Shown here: in pieces, positions 38,626 through 51,610 of the stretch
Layout of the letters: each line of letters begins with the position of its first letter
Numbering within the stretch: position 1 is the stretch's first letter
Assembly: GCF_041260155.1 (NCBI RefSeq)
Contig: NC_091931.1
Location: forward strand, 10,459,861 to 10,523,860
DNA: 64,000 nt
Reading direction: 5' to 3'
DNA from: Ptychodera flava
Lineage: Eukaryota > Hemichordata > Enteropneusta > Ptychoderidae
Translations under genes and position numbers: made by a program
The notes under the pieces: generated by a model
Seen by the model: the letters and a program-made list of their open reading frames with translations, nothing else
What the model was told of the DNA's origin: nothing
Databases searched by the model: none

Positions 38626-41600
38626 CTAGTGCCAGGTTCTGCTGCAACATCCTTTAAAACAGATGTCAATAATTTCCATGACGGTTAATACACTTCCACC
38701 AAGCCACAAACCAAGGGCGCCACCAATGTCACCTGCAGGGTAATATCAGACCACGATGATGTCTAACCTTCTTTATTCCATCAAATCATTTCCCTAGGCA
38801 GACATTGGGGCAGACCAAGTCGTGAATTTAAACAGTAATGAATGCCGAATTCTACCGGGTATTAATCTTGAAAATTTTATAACAGTGTTGTCCTAATTTT
38901 CCGTATCTAAAACTGCTGTATTTTCTTCCTGTACTATTTCTGTATTACGGAGATTTGAAATATCTTGTTTCTTTTTCTTTCTGTCAAGGGGAAGTAACCA
39001 CAACTGACTTACCCAGAACACCATTGGCAACGTTAATTAGTGGTTACAAAGTACAGAAACATGAAACGCCACTCACACAACAGTCCAAAAATGTCGTAGG
39101 CCTTCTGCTGTTCAACTTCATTGATAGAGAGTTCTTGAAAGAATATGTCGACCTTGGCTATGTTGTCGCTATGACACAAATCAAAACAAAACAAAATGAG
39201 CGTCACAAATCAAATCCTCACCAACACTCACAGACAGGCACGTTGATAAAAAATGCAAACTCGCTAACTGAATGAATCAAACAATCATCCATAAAAAACT
39301 AAAAATGCAAATAATCTAGAGAAAAAGGACCATTCTATTTGAACACGTCATCGGTACACACGTCATTTATTGTGTTCTTATCTTTTGCTTCAAATATTCT
39401 ATGCTGTTAATATTCCCAGAAACTCTCTTCTACAAGACGAAAAAGTCAACACGTATACACTTAAAGGTATACTGTCACCTGTTCCAATTTTGCTACAGTT
39501 ACCACGGAAAGAGAAAATCTAACCAATCACAGATTTTAAGCGGGTGGCCGCTTTTTAAAACAGTGCCCTCACATGGACATTTTGAATACCAAGGATCGCC
39601 CCTTTGACCATATATGGGCATATTGAGATTACAGGTGACTGTATACCTTTAAAGTCTTAGTTTGTGGATACAGATAGCAAACTTACGACAAGTAGCTCAG
39701 GGGTAAGCCGATGATATATTGCAGGAATTCAGCGTAAGCATCGGAAGGAAACTTGGCATGAGAGAGGTTTGGTTTATAGATCACACGTGAACAAGGATCG
39801 GGACAGTCGCAGCTCGAACTTGCGTTTACTACAGTCCCTCTATGTGGATAGAGGGACTGTGCGTTTACGAATGCATCTGCAGCAAAGCAAACCGGAAGTT
39901 GAACAGTGGCATTGCGGTGATTGATAAGTGAGTCCGATCGCATTTCATTTTAACGAGGGCGACAAGAAAACCGGTAAAGTTCCGTTATTTACGTCACTAT
40001 ATAGGTTGCAGTCTGTCCGTCTTAAACTCAGAGTGAATTGTCGTGAAATGGTTCATAACATAGGTATACGCTCAGGTTATGATATCACACTCAGAAAGTC
40101 TAATAAAAATTTATTTCTTACGCTGTGTATTTGTGATGGTTTACAGTGTATGTGCACAATGCAAATGTTGTAGAAAGTTTTTTATGTGAACAGATGAGAT
40201 GTACCATATGTACGGAAACGCAACTTGAAGGCAAATCTAGCACTGTCGGTACTTGTCAATGCTCCGGGCACACCAAGTTGCATAAAAGCTGCATTGGTCT
40301 TTTTGTTGTACATTTGTATAAATTTGTAATTTTCATAAAAAAATAATCATTTCTTATTACAATTTTCTCAATCACCAATAAGTGATTCGTGTACATGTAT
40401 ATATTTATACATTTACCAAGTGCTTTTTGTCCGCAAATGTGAGATTCTTTGAGATTACAAACTGTAGCATTTCCTGTAATGAGAGCAGATCATGTGGTCA
40501 GTTTGTAGACATAGCAAAATGAAGGTAGTTCAACCTGAATGAGTTAAGGCAGTGCGCGTCTTGAATTTGAAAGACTTAAATTTTCGCTCAAAAGTTTCGT
40601 GAGGAAAATTTAAATCATTCCCTTTAGAAGTCAAGAATATAAATTAGGGGTCATCGTGAAAAAATTGATCATAACGGAGAAACAAATTGCCAAATATCTA
40701 CCAACACTCGAAATTAAAACTGGCAACCATCCCTGTGTGAACTCATGGGAAGAGTGCATGTTGCTGAGAGTGTTAGCTCATTCCGGAGCTTGCAGAGGAA
40801 CAAAGTAGTTTTCATATCGGTGATTTTTAATGGAAAACGTTTGCTTTTTACCCGTGAAGTTTACGTACTGGAAACAGTGGCATTTTAAAAGTCAGGAATA
40901 TCAGCAAATGTTTTGATTTCTCTCTAATGTAAACTCCATATTAAAATTACCCTGTTGTATTCTACAGTATGAAAGAGCCTATTTAAATCTTCCAAAGAGA
41001 ACTCCAAATTTTAATACTCTCAGTTTCCGAGGCGCATACTACTTACTAAGATAATACTTAACTGTGATAAGCCTCCATTAAATAGCCAATCACGGATAAG
41101 TGACAATAAATAGCGTCACGGTTTAATTAGTGAATCGCCTTAAACGTAATCCGCATTATTAATTGCAGAAGCTACTTCTGTAAACACAGTTTCCAAAAGT
41201 ACTGGGTTCAGCGGTATTCAAAGTGTGCTTAATAGAAACACGTGTTTCCTTACATTTCAACAGCTCAGCTAAAACCGCGGCCTTTGTGTGGTGTAAAATC
41301 CGTTCATTTATTTTACAGGCTGGCAATTTTTTCAATGAGGGTAACTACAACTATACAAAGTTTTGTGAAATTAGTTAACTGCTTTCAAGTTGTCACAGTG
41401 CTAGCAAAGAAACGTTAAAGCTATAAGTTGAAAACTGAAATATAGCTTCCTAAGCAAAAATAACATGAGAAAGTATTTGTGAGCTTGCGTCAATCTTTAG
41501 CAAGTTTTTCACAATTTCATATCGATTCTACCATAAACACATGACATGGCATGTAATTTTTGAAAACGTTTACCTGGCATATAAAACAGTTTACATCCAC

Positions 41601-41964
41601 AACTTCTCACCATAAAATGCGTCTTACATTCCATGCGGCATGCATTCTTCGAGTACCTCTGGTAGTAGCTCAGATGTTTCTCTCCGCAAGTTCCGTGTGG
41701 GGGCGCTAGATTAGTTATCTGAATGTCAAAAAAGGACACCTCATGTCCAGACACCGGATTGCTCATAATGGCTTCACACTCCTATGAAATCCTAAACTTT
41801 GCGTATACACGCACATTTTTCATTGATTACGAGTCAGATAAACAGACAGACAGACAGACAATAGCTGGAAGGACGGATGGATTGATGGATTGCCACATGT
41901 AAGCTCAGAGATGAACACACAGAGATACAATTGTACAAACCTTAATAATCTCTAAAAACAAACG

Positions 41965-42031
<67 letters not shown>

Positions 42032-45000
42032 AGATATTTAAATACATACATACAAGCACACATAGATACCAAGATATATAAATATACATATAAGATCACA
42101 TTGTCCTTATGGAAAATTACAGTGCTCGATGCTAAAAGCAGAGTGACATAAATTATAATACAAAGTACTTAATACTTCAAGTACAAATTACATTATAATT
42201 GCATCTAGCAATTATTTCATCAAATGCGTCAAAAGAATTTTGTTCAATGTTATCAGTTCACATTTAGCCATACATACGCGAGTCACTTCAACGCCGATAC
42301 GCACTTCCTCGCCAACTGCAATGGCGAAGCCCAAGTCTGTGACCAACGGTACGTCGCCTTGTGGGTAGAGCATTAATTGAAAACCGACTCCACTCTCTGG
42401 ACCCACGTTGTAGTTCCAGTGGTAGGTGTCCAACAACATACCCAGACCGAACGTCTTTCCTGGTTCGAATAAGACAAGAAAGCGGACAAAATTTAATATT
42501 CTTAACACGACAATAATTGTCTTGATTTTCGTTGTCGTAATAGCAAACATAGATGAAACTCTTTCGGCAATAAATGCTCTGATTTTGTCGCCGCGGCTAC
42601 AAGTATTTGTTACTGATTACCTACACCAAACAGATTATTTTGAAAGACCAAACAGGACGTCGAACATACTAAATTAAATCTACAATCGTTGACGCTAATC
42701 ATTGCACTTTCCACTGACTCCCATCGACACACACAAATATGAATGTGAATTTATTACTGACCTGTGTCATCAACTTCGCGGATACCATAATTATCATCTC
42801 CAGTGTTGAAGGCATAACACACACCGAAATCAGTTAAGATGGTCTGGAAAGCATCTCTATCAATGGATGTTTTCTTCCATGTTGGCCTGTTCATTGACAG
42901 AAAAAAAACTTGAATTAGAATGTATACTATTGAAGTCTAGAAATCATCACAATGCGACTTACAGTTCTGTTCCAGTAAATTCAAACGTTCTTTTCAATAC
43001 CCTATGTCCTTCCTTTATTCATTCTTTCACCGGTATCGCTCATTCGTTCGTTCCTTCACCTATTCATTTAACGCTTTCATAATCTGTCGCTTGGTTTTTT
43101 AATGGAAAGATTTACTTACTCAAGAATCATTTCCGACAATGCGTGCGCATGGCTGATGTAGAATTCTTCCGAGGCGGTGGCGTTTATATCATAGGCGTCA
43201 AAATCGATTACATGCATTGCTTCCGAATTAGCATATATGTCGTATAGCAGATGTGTTAAGTTGGAATTTTCCGTGGCCGTGTACCTAAACGAAACACGAA
43301 ATAGTGTCAACTGATATGACGTAATGGGTCAAAGATAACAAGCGCGTTGAAAGACACATGGGCCATGTTTCAACCATCGTGCGCAAGTTGAAAGCCGCAC
43401 CAACTACATGCACATTGAACAGTTGGACTTTTTCTATGGAAACTCTCTATATTTGTGCTCGATCGTGCTCCAATCAAAATTTGTTTTGAACTGTTAATGT
43501 TCGTGAATGTCTGTTATCACACGTTCATGGGTTTGAAAACGTTCTACATGTTCAAATACATCCATTTAATGGTCAGTCACGTGGTCCCTTATTGACCAAT
43601 GAAAGTTTCAGATCGTTGACTCGACAAGTTTATTATACTGGGAGATATAAATTTTGTCAAAATCGATTAAAATGTTTCTGCATACTCTACACATCCGGTG
43701 GAAAAAATTGTGTGATTAATCCTTTAATATGCTGAATCACAGTTCAGATTTCATATGTTCAACGTAGATAGGAATCATGTGAAATTCGTCCTTCATGATA
43801 TTACCTACCCGAACATATTGAAGTTGCAAATCGCCACCGCTGGAAATGTGAGATGGTCCACGTAATGTAGTTTAACACTGACGTGAGACGGAAAGCTGGC
43901 AAAATACGCCACTCTCTCCGCGATCTGGTATGTCATGACGCCCATACCAGCTAGCAGTACCACAATCCACAGGAGCCTGGTTGAATGATCAATGGTGAAA
44001 AAACCAAAACTTTCAGGGGGAGACTTACAGACTCAGTCAGATTTGTTGTTCTTCACTTTGATCCGATGAAGAGGTTAAACAGTATCAAACGCTCACCGCA
44101 ATAAACCTTGAATTCGCGGGCAAAAAAACTTGAAGTTGTTTAGAAAACAATACGCAAGTGTAACAAACATCGAATAACAAACCATTAGCATATCACTGAT
44201 TCCGGAACCAATCGATTCTTTTCTCGGCCTAAAGGTGGATTTGACGCTCATATTTGAAGCAAATAATTGGAATAAATTGATACATTAATTAACCAATTAA
44301 TTATTTAATTATTTAATTATTCACGGGTGATTAGGATGTCATGCCTATAAGCATGTATCGTATTACAATAGCTGGACACCATTCAGCTTCGAGGTTCTTA
44401 TTCTACAGTCTCATCACAGGGCGTGGCAAGAATTATCAGTGTAGGAGTTATGAATATGATCAATAAATGTCTTGTATTAAACTATTTTTCATTACACAAG
44501 CCTTACCTGTGTCTGGTGTGTGTCTATTACTTTACGCTAGCTATCGCTGTATAGTATTTCAAAGAAAACAGTCTATATCTGTTAACTGCCCTCCCTAATC
44601 CCCTTCATTAATTTGTTCTGCCGATCATTGACGCGGGGGGGGGGGGGGCTTATCACCCTGACCAAATACCTCGTTAGCAGCTCAGGGCGATAAGCCCCCG
44701 CGTCAGTGATTGGCAGAACAAATTAATGAAGGGGATTAGGGAGGGCAATTAACAGATATAGACTGTTTTCTTTGAAATACTATACAGAGATAGCTAGCGT
44801 AAAGTAATAGGCACACACTAGACACAGGTAAGGCTTGTGTAATGAAAAATAGTTTAATACAAGACATTTATTGATCATATTCATAACTTCTACACTAATA
44901 ATTCTTGCCACGCCCTGTGGTCTCATCCGTGACATTCCGTTAAAATTTGGATTACAATTGCGATGTGTATTTTCGTAGACAAGGACATTATCATCATTAA

Positions 45001-48000
45001 TTCACAGTTTTTATCTCCTAGAACTTCGAAACAAAGCCATAATTGTTGTACTTGGGCCTCAGCCCAAGTACATTTGTTTTCATTCCGTGGGAAAAAACTC
45101 TGTAAGGTATAACCATTTCTGGCTGAGACCAGGGAGGGCAAAATGTCTTGGCTTCATCTTCTTTGCATAATAAATGGCGTAATGATGCTAACTTAAAAAG
45201 TGCTGCTCTCAGCCAGTCATGAATAAGTGAAATGTGAATATAAATGCTTCTCTATCTGAGTTTTTGCCACAAAATCTTCTGAATATAATCAAAATGTGCA
45301 TCGAAATGCAACAATTAATGCACCCTCCGTTTCCTAAGCGATGGCACGACCCTTGCTACACCCACTGGACGAGCCAAAGTGGGAGGGGTAATTTCAGTTT
45401 GGTCGAACAGGAGGGCTCGAGACCAGAATTTAACATTTAAACTTGAAACATGTTTAATCACTGACAAGCTGTGGACTAGTGTTAATCACAGTGAAAGTTT
45501 GAAAAGGAAGGTTTTATATCCCGGACACAATGAAAAATTACGACTGGAAACTGTACCCCCAGTTGAGAATAGTATGCCCACAGCGATGGAGAACACTTAT
45601 CCTTGAGCTGAGAAAACCAGACCATCATTTCGAAATAGAGCTGCAGATTCGAGAAGCTCGTTCAAAATAGCTAGGTACACCCCATAAAGGGGTGGTTTCG
45701 AGTTTTGAGGGCAAATTTCGCCTCCTTCATATAGAAATCGTACGTTTGTTTTTCCAGGAGAACACACCATTTGACACAAAATTTGCATGTAAAGGGGTCG
45801 CCAGTAAGTACGTGGTCAAATCTGGCATAAGAAACAATATGAAATGTTGGGTAAAGCCAGTCCAAAATAAACTGATTTGAACTTTTGTGTTTTGTAATTT
45901 ATACCACTGCAGTAACATTACCTTTTTTTGACAACATCACACAATTTAATACGTTTTGAAACTGAATACTCCGACGTATTCTGTGTCTCCTTTGCTAAAA
46001 AATACGGTATGCCGATTACCATGTAAGGAGATGATGACGTCAAGACAGATTTGTAGTGCGTTTGGTCCTGGATGGTGCACGAAGTTTTGTCGAGGTAGCT
46101 TGTGTATTTATTTCCTAGGCCTAAATGGGAGAGATTAGGGTCGATCTAAACGAAGGCCGAAGAATGTTATGATACTCTAAGCGAGCTGAACTCTAACGCG
46201 AATGGTTGGATAATTTGGAGGATGTCTAGAACCGGGGTCTAGAATGATCTCGTCTCATTAAGATTATTTGGCGGTCAGTATTGAATTTCAACTGCGTCAC
46301 AAGTTTGCAAAATGAGTATTCCGTCGAACGGTCAACGAACGATGTTTTAGAAATCTGGAGACATGGCACATCGCATTTTTATTTTAGTATTTTATTTTAC
46401 AAAAGATTTAAGAAGCAATGATTTTGTCGAAAATTCTGAAAAAAATATAGGAAGATTTGATCGCGAACACATTTTCACTTGGGGTCAACTAGCCCTGCGT
46501 ACGATGCTGTGTGTTCCGCTACAGCTAATCGCCCCGCTCGCCACAGCCCTGCAAAGACCCGTACGTAGGGTCGGTGACTTCAAATCCATTTTGGGACTTC
46601 ACGTAAAAAGCCAAATTACTGCCGAAATTCAGCGTTCTTGGGCCCAAGTCGTATCCCAGCCTACCTCAGCTACTCGATCGCTTCCAAAAATGACAGTCTT
46701 TTATTCACTTCTCGTAAATAACCGTCGATGTCGGCAACTCTCTCGCTAGCCCTGCGTACGATGCTGTGTGTTAGCTGTAACACATAGCATCGTACGCAGG
46801 GCGAGGGGTCAACCGGATGCGCTATTTTGCGGGTTGCGGGCATGAAAAAATGTGTTTTTGATATCATTTCGCCCTTCTCACACTTCAGATTAGTTCAACC
46901 GCCGATAAAAGCACAACTTTCAAATCGTTTTCAACGCCGTTTCAAATAATTTTATTGTGGTGAACACGATTATAGTCCTAGGAAACTTTTCAAAGTCACG
47001 CTGGATCAAATGCTTGAAGGGGGCATACCGGCATGGAGCGACTATCATACTGCAGGTGCAAGTCATACGTTCATGATATTAGGAGATAAATTATTGAGAG
47101 CTGCAGAACACAAACTCATCCAAAAATATTCCTATTAGATCGATTCCTGAAAATAAGGCAACGCACCGGCGTGTTTTTCCCACTGAAATTCTCGCGTAAA
47201 ATGTTAGCAGAATGTCGTTCTCTGAGGTCGCGACCTCGCTTGAACCGAAACGGCAAAGTAAACTAAGTCCTTTGTTGTACGTCTTTTTCTTTTAAAGATT
47301 TCATGAAAAATACACGGCATTTACAATACACATCACTTCTACGCTTTTTTAAGTCAAATCTTTCCTTATGCATTGCATTTAACTAGGCATTGTTTAATTT
47401 TCTGTATGAGTTGCCCTGGAACCGAATTGTGAATGGATGCATTACAAAGAATTTACTTCCTATGGCCTGATACTAGAAATGTAACAATTTTCATTCCGCG
47501 ATAAGTGGCGACATTTCCGAGGCGCGATTTTTTTTTGTCAGTCTGGTATTACGTATATTTCTCACTCACATCCATGGCAAGAAAGAAAAGTGATTCAGAT
47601 CCCTAATTATTTGTAATGGCCAGGCAGCTCGGAATAAATAAATTGGTCCTCGGAATCGCCGCTTTTAGTTTAGCAGATTTTGATTTTTTTCAGAAACATG
47701 ACGTATTTTCACCCATTTGGTTTGGTCTGTTATAGCATCTTTAGTCCAAAAAATCAAGTTTACAGCATTGATGTTTTCAACAGCCTTCAAATATACAGTA
47801 TTACGTTAAAATACACCATATAGTAGTGTTTCATTAATTTTAACCATCTTGACCTGATGGTGAAATATGGACTTCGCAGGAAAAGGGATACTGTACGATA
47901 GACCTGATCATCATTATTGATAATAGACACATTCTAAAGGTTTTATTTCTTATATACTATATGCCATATTACATATATTAGAAATCTAGCCATAATTCTA

Positions 48001-50345
48001 AAAACCCGCAGCCCGCAGCCCGCAACCCGCACTTTAGCAGATACCGGGGTCAACATGGGGTCGCAGCCATGTTGCCTCAAAGCTTATTTCTGTCTGCACT
48101 CAAAATGTCGGATATGAACCTGAAAAATCGATGCAATTTCGTCAAAATTCGGCGAACTTTCAGCCTATAGACAAAATTTCATCTTGGTAAGGTAAATTTA
48201 CTGAAATTTGATCGACAAATAATCCTGAGCTTGAACGTGACAGCTCACCTTCTCCGGGAAGTCAAGTATCCAGCTGCCCATACACAGTTGCCCATATGGC
48301 CAGGTTTATGAGATTGTTTTCAAGCGAGCGAGCCAATAGAGCTAGAGGTCTGATTTTTGGTATATAGGAATAACTTAGCAATACAATTATTTTGACAAAA
48401 TGTCACGTGACCTCAATGACCTTTGACCTCAAATAGATATATTTGTCCACAACTCAGTAACCACAAGTGCTACACCCTTCATATTTGGTATGATGGGACA
48501 CCTTATGACACCACATATTGTACCTCATTAATTTGCGCATATCTAATTCTGAGCAAGCCAATAGAGCTGGATGTCCGATTTTTGTATATAGGGATAACTA
48601 TAGGGTAGAAATCTAAATATGCCCATCTAAATATTAGACATCTACCATCGAGAACAAAAGAAATTTGCTGTAATTTGAATATTTAAGGAGTTTAAGCAAT
48701 TTTCACTATAAATAAAGAACCCCTGCCTCAAACTCCACAAAAGTTGCTAGACATATTTTGCCGTTGTCATGCCATTGCTTCGTTTAATAACCAGTTAATC
48801 AAATGCCTAATTGACTGGAGGAAATTCAAGACCATATTTGAATAGTAGTATATATTGTCCTCAAATTACTCTATCACGGCCCAAGTACTCATTGCCTTCA
48901 GCAATAAAGCCATAATTGTTTTCATTGAAACGACAACAGATTTTTTCATGGTACCAGCAGTTTTAGACGTTTACTCGAACAATACTGCTAAGGGTAAATA
49001 AATCCAAACATGTTACACAGAACAAGGGTTGACATATCGTTGTTTAAAACGACATGGCGTATGTTACACAGAACAAGGGTTGACATATCGTTGTTTAAAA
49101 CGACATGGCGTTACCGTGGTTTGTTTTCAAACCTTTTCAAAAGTATTTGAGTGATGAACGTGTCCGACGCAAGTTTATTAACTTTATTAAATATCTGTGT
49201 CGGAAGAGTGTCATAAATTGTTCTGATAATAATTACAATTTTCTAACCTCCTTTTTCCAGTTACCTAGCCTTGAATCACGTCGACAGTTTTTAGATGCAT
49301 CTTACAGTTTCTATATTATTTTAAATGAGTACATTGATTTCTTTTTATTACTGCCTAGATATTCTTTGTGGTATCAATTTTGCAGTTCCATCTCGTTCAC
49401 TCCGTTTCAAAACAACATTCACCAAATATTTCAAGAGTACAAGTTAACTCTTCATCTTTTTTATAACGATTAATGAATCATTTTAACAGTTTTGTATGTC
49501 AACATGACATGAATATTTTTAACTGTTTCTTAACAAGAGTTTCGTAATGTTATGCGTCTAAATTTTTGTATTATTTATATTATATGCTATAATATAATTG
49601 TAATGGATGTTTTTCCCATCTAAGTTGTCTGGGTTTTTAGCACAGAATGTTTCATGTTGTTGTTGTTTTTTTTTTTGTTGTTTTTTTATGGTTTGTTTGT
49701 TTGTTTGTTTGTTTTTTGCTTTGAAGACTTTGTTATTCTTATGGGGGCTGTAACTTGGCGAAAGCCCGTTGCTCCTGCTACGAATAAAATAAAATAAGAT
49801 AAAATAAAAATTGTGACAGACAATTTAAACAGCTCTCTATATAAAGAAAACACTGTATCTTCTCTTCCCTGTAGTTCAGATATTGTGCACACCTCTGATA
49901 CGAGTATGCAATCAACAAAAAGAGAAGTAGAATATGGAGTAGCTTGTTTGGATCGTCACTTTTTGAAATCATCTTTCAATTGAAGGCGGTCGTTCTGAAA
50001 GGAAACTGGTATAATTGCAGATATAAGAGTGGACGTGATTGCGTCCATCACGTTAAACCCTAGCACACAGACGGTCATATTCAACTCCAATTTGTATTAC
50101 CTTCTTAATGGTACCACCGCTCTACCGACGATAACCTGCACTCCGGAAATACCGAAATCGTCGGCAAAATTCGAGAAGAGAATTTTCCGACATCCCGTCT
50201 CTTTTCTGTTGGCCTTTGCATCTTTATCTTCAACGCCCTTCTTCACGTCGAGATTTGGGATCGGTCCTTGTAACCCCTCCTCGGTATTCGATATGCCATC
50301 GTCACCAACATTGATGGCATGAATCTTCGTCTTTGAAGCCCACAT
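38626..50345 (-). CDS. DEG/ENaC family sodium channel subunit, gene 2 (491 aa, ten exons)
   Basis: Exons: 50345-50101, 43976-43809, 43284-43120, 42886-42762, 42459-42278, 41718-41574, 40473-40417, 39876-39687, 39168-39077, 38732-38626. They sum to 1476 nt, all junctions in phase. Seven of the ten exons have exactly the lengths of gene 1 (168, 125, 182, 145, 57, 92, 107). Motifs: start MWASKTKIHAI, FADDFGISGV, TM1 LLWIVVLLAGMGVMTYQ, FPAVAICNFNMF, TDFGVCYAFNTGDD, ITNLAPPHG, YSKNACRMEC, SCGCKLFYMPG, CDCPDPCSRV, pore DIGGALGLWLGGSVLTVME and end KGCCSRTWH. Exon 8 is 190 nt instead of 151 because of a 13-residue insertion just before CDCP, made by a hairpin insert and a 9 bp duplication. Exon 1 has an unusual donor (GTAATA). 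An upstream in-frame Met at 50435 exists, but the conserved start is preferred. Same role as gene 1: trimeric Na+-permeable channel at the plasma membrane. Confidence 0.93.
39821..39868. repeat. Hairpin insert with 9 bp duplication inside exon 8 of channel gene 2
   Basis: TGCGTTTAC occurs at 39821-39829 and again at 39860-39868. Between them is a perfect palindrome, 39831-39860, with 13-base arms (ACAGTCCCTCTAT) and a 4-base loop. The insert plus duplication is 39 bp, so the frame is kept. Confidence 0.9.
40546..41044. repeat. Inverted-orientation copy of the dispersed family
   Basis: Reads as the reverse complement of the family: AGTGCGCGTC at the left, TTTTCGCTCAAAAG, a CAAATTGCCAAATATC block, and CCGAGGCGCATACTACTTAC at the right. 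Longer than the other copies, so probably carries an insertion. Confidence 0.6.
41965..42031. repeat. (GATA)n microsatellite
   Basis: About 16 uninterrupted GATA units in the intron between exons 5 and 6 of channel gene 2. Confidence 0.95.
44415..44919. mobile_element. 505 bp near-perfect foldback element with 7 bp target duplication
   Basis: Each arm is about 240 bp and starts CACAGGGCGTGGCAAGAATT. The left arm 44415-44664 and right arm 44684-44919 are near-exact reverse complements, with a loop of about 20 bases. GTCTCAT flanks both sides (44408-44414 and 44920-44926). A run of 15 G in the left arm corresponds to only 5 in the right. It is in intron 1 of channel gene 2 and has no open frame. 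The CAGGG-like end is reminiscent of hAT elements, but the 7 bp duplication is not their usual 8. Confidence 0.85.
46492..46802. mobile_element. ~311 bp element with inverted ends and an internal hairpin
   Basis: GCCCTGCGTACGATGCTGTG starts the left end at 46492. The same segment recurs at 46749 and is followed at once by its reverse complement ending at 46802, forming a hairpin with ~25-base arms. GGGGTCAAC lies just outside on both sides, at about 46480 and 46805. Confidence 0.6.
46815..48050. mobile_element. Possible ~1.2 kb TIR element with GCGGGTTGCGGG ends
   Basis: TTTTGCGGGTTGCGGGC near 46834 is mirrored by GCCCGCAACCCGCAC near 48016-48035. The right end adds extra CCCGCAG units. The interior is AT-rich without an open frame of note. 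The inverted ends are imperfect and the outer borders uncertain. Confidence 0.4.
48331..48600. repeat. Two tandem copies of a ~45 bp motif
   Basis: CCAATAGAGCTAGAGGTCTG and CCAATAGAGCTGGATGTCCG, each followed by GATTTTT.GTATATAGG.ATAACT, lie about 210 bp apart. The spacer contains the direct repeat-like TGACCTCAATGACCTTTGACC. Confidence 0.55.
49010..49111. repeat. 51 bp perfect tandem duplication
   Basis: Two head-to-tail copies beginning ATGTTACACAGAACAAGGGT and ending GACATGGCGT, at 49010-49060 and 49061-49111. They lie at the 5' edge of the LINE-like coding remnant. Confidence 0.9.
49105..49810 (+). mobile_element. 5'-truncated LINE: C-terminal end of reverse-transcriptase ORF plus 3' tail
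   Basis: A frame of 122 codons (49105-49473) has the C-terminal pattern of jockey/CR1-type LINE ORF2: KFINFIKYLCRKSVINCSD, then SLESRRQFLDASYSFYIILN, the region after the RT thumb where LESRR..D...YKIL is usual. A ~300 bp 3' UTR follows (GGGGGCTGTAACTTGGCGAA) and a tail of AATAAA/AATAAG units, typical of LINE 3' ends. The endonuclease and RT core are absent. It lies in intron 1 of channel gene 2, antisense to the host gene. Confidence 0.65.
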
Positions 50346-50449
50346 TCTTCTTATTACAATACGTCGTCTTCTTTTAGATCTCATAAAATAAATCAGTCGC
50401 CTCGTAAAACCAACCCCGTGCCACCGACCAGGCATGCACTACCCGATTT

Positions 50450-51610
50450 AGGGAGCTTTCAGTAATTCCAGGTGGTGGGTCGGGGGAATTGGGGGGAGGG
50501 TCACTTTTTAGAAAACAGTTCAAGGGGGAGGGTCACTTTTTATAAACCTATCTTGGGGGGAGGGTCACTTTTGACAGAAGCGGATTTTATAGCAAAAACT
50601 TTGATTGTCCATGTGAGATTTCCTGAATAGGAAATCACCAACAAAATAAATACACATTATAGATCACCATGCATAGTAAATTGACATTTCAGTGAAATTC
50701 CAAAATCAAATTTCTTACACAACCATAGACTTGTAACCACTCTAGTCTAATCAAGAACAATTATCTAAATAATCAAGCATACATAAATGCACAGATTTAT
50801 CTAATGTTGTACTGGAAAAAAAATCATTCATAGTTTCATCATAGACCGCAATACGTAGTGAATCGGCATTTCATTGAAATTACACAACCATAGACTTGTA
50901 ACTACTCTGGTCTAATCAAGAAAATTAATATCAATAATCAAGAGTACTCAAATGGAAAGATTTACCTATTTTTGTATTGGAAAAAACTATTCATAATATC
51001 ATCATAGACACCGTGGATAGTGAACCAACTTTTTAGATGAAATTCAGAAATCAAATTTCTTGTACACAAATGCACATTTTACTTCCCTATTCAAGCAAAG
51101 TACATTTAAATACATTATCAAACATATATAAAATACAGATATAGCGTGTTTTGTGAAGGTAACTTGTCAATAATTTGCCTGATAGACTCCATGTATTATG
51201 ATTTGATATTTTTGGATGAAGCACTAAATCAGCTACATCTTGCCTTCTTATAGTTGCACAAAATATGGTGACCCTCCCTCAAATGTATGAAATACCATAT
51301 CTCTTCAAAAATTCTTGCGTGATAAATTGCGACTGTCCCTCCAAAAACACCAGCCCTCCCCTCTGCAATTTGTCCTTAACATAACAATTGAACCAATTTT
51401 TATGTAAATTAGCTGATACTGTTTTAGTTATTCCTGGGGAGAATACCACAGTGGTGGTGGTGGTGGGGGGGGGGGGGTTCAAGTTTTGGAATGTCGGACA
51501 AGGGGGAGGGTAACTTTTAGACAGGAGGATAGAGGCAGGGTCACATTCTACAGTACAGGTGTGCGCAAAAGTCCCCCGGTCCACCCCCCTGTAATTACTG
51601 AAAGCTCCCT
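50450..51610. mobile_element. G-rich TIR element B (~1.16 kb) just upstream of channel gene 2
   Basis: The ends AGGGAGCTTTCAGTAATTCC and, from the right, AGGGAGCTTTCAGTAATTAC are inverted. Inside are GGGGGAGGGTCACTTTT units on the left and a G-rich run on the right. The AT-rich middle shares TTCATAGTTT.ATCATAGACC and TAGTGAATC blocks with element A. It sits about 105 bp upstream of the gene 2 start codon. Confidence 0.7.

Noticed and set aside
46363-46749. 128-codon plus-strand open frame
   Set aside because: Runs into the inverted-repeat element at 46492; no recognisable domain.
50346-50435. Upstream in-frame Met for channel gene 2
   Set aside because: The extension is basic, low-complexity and absent from gene 1. 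The conserved start is at 50345.
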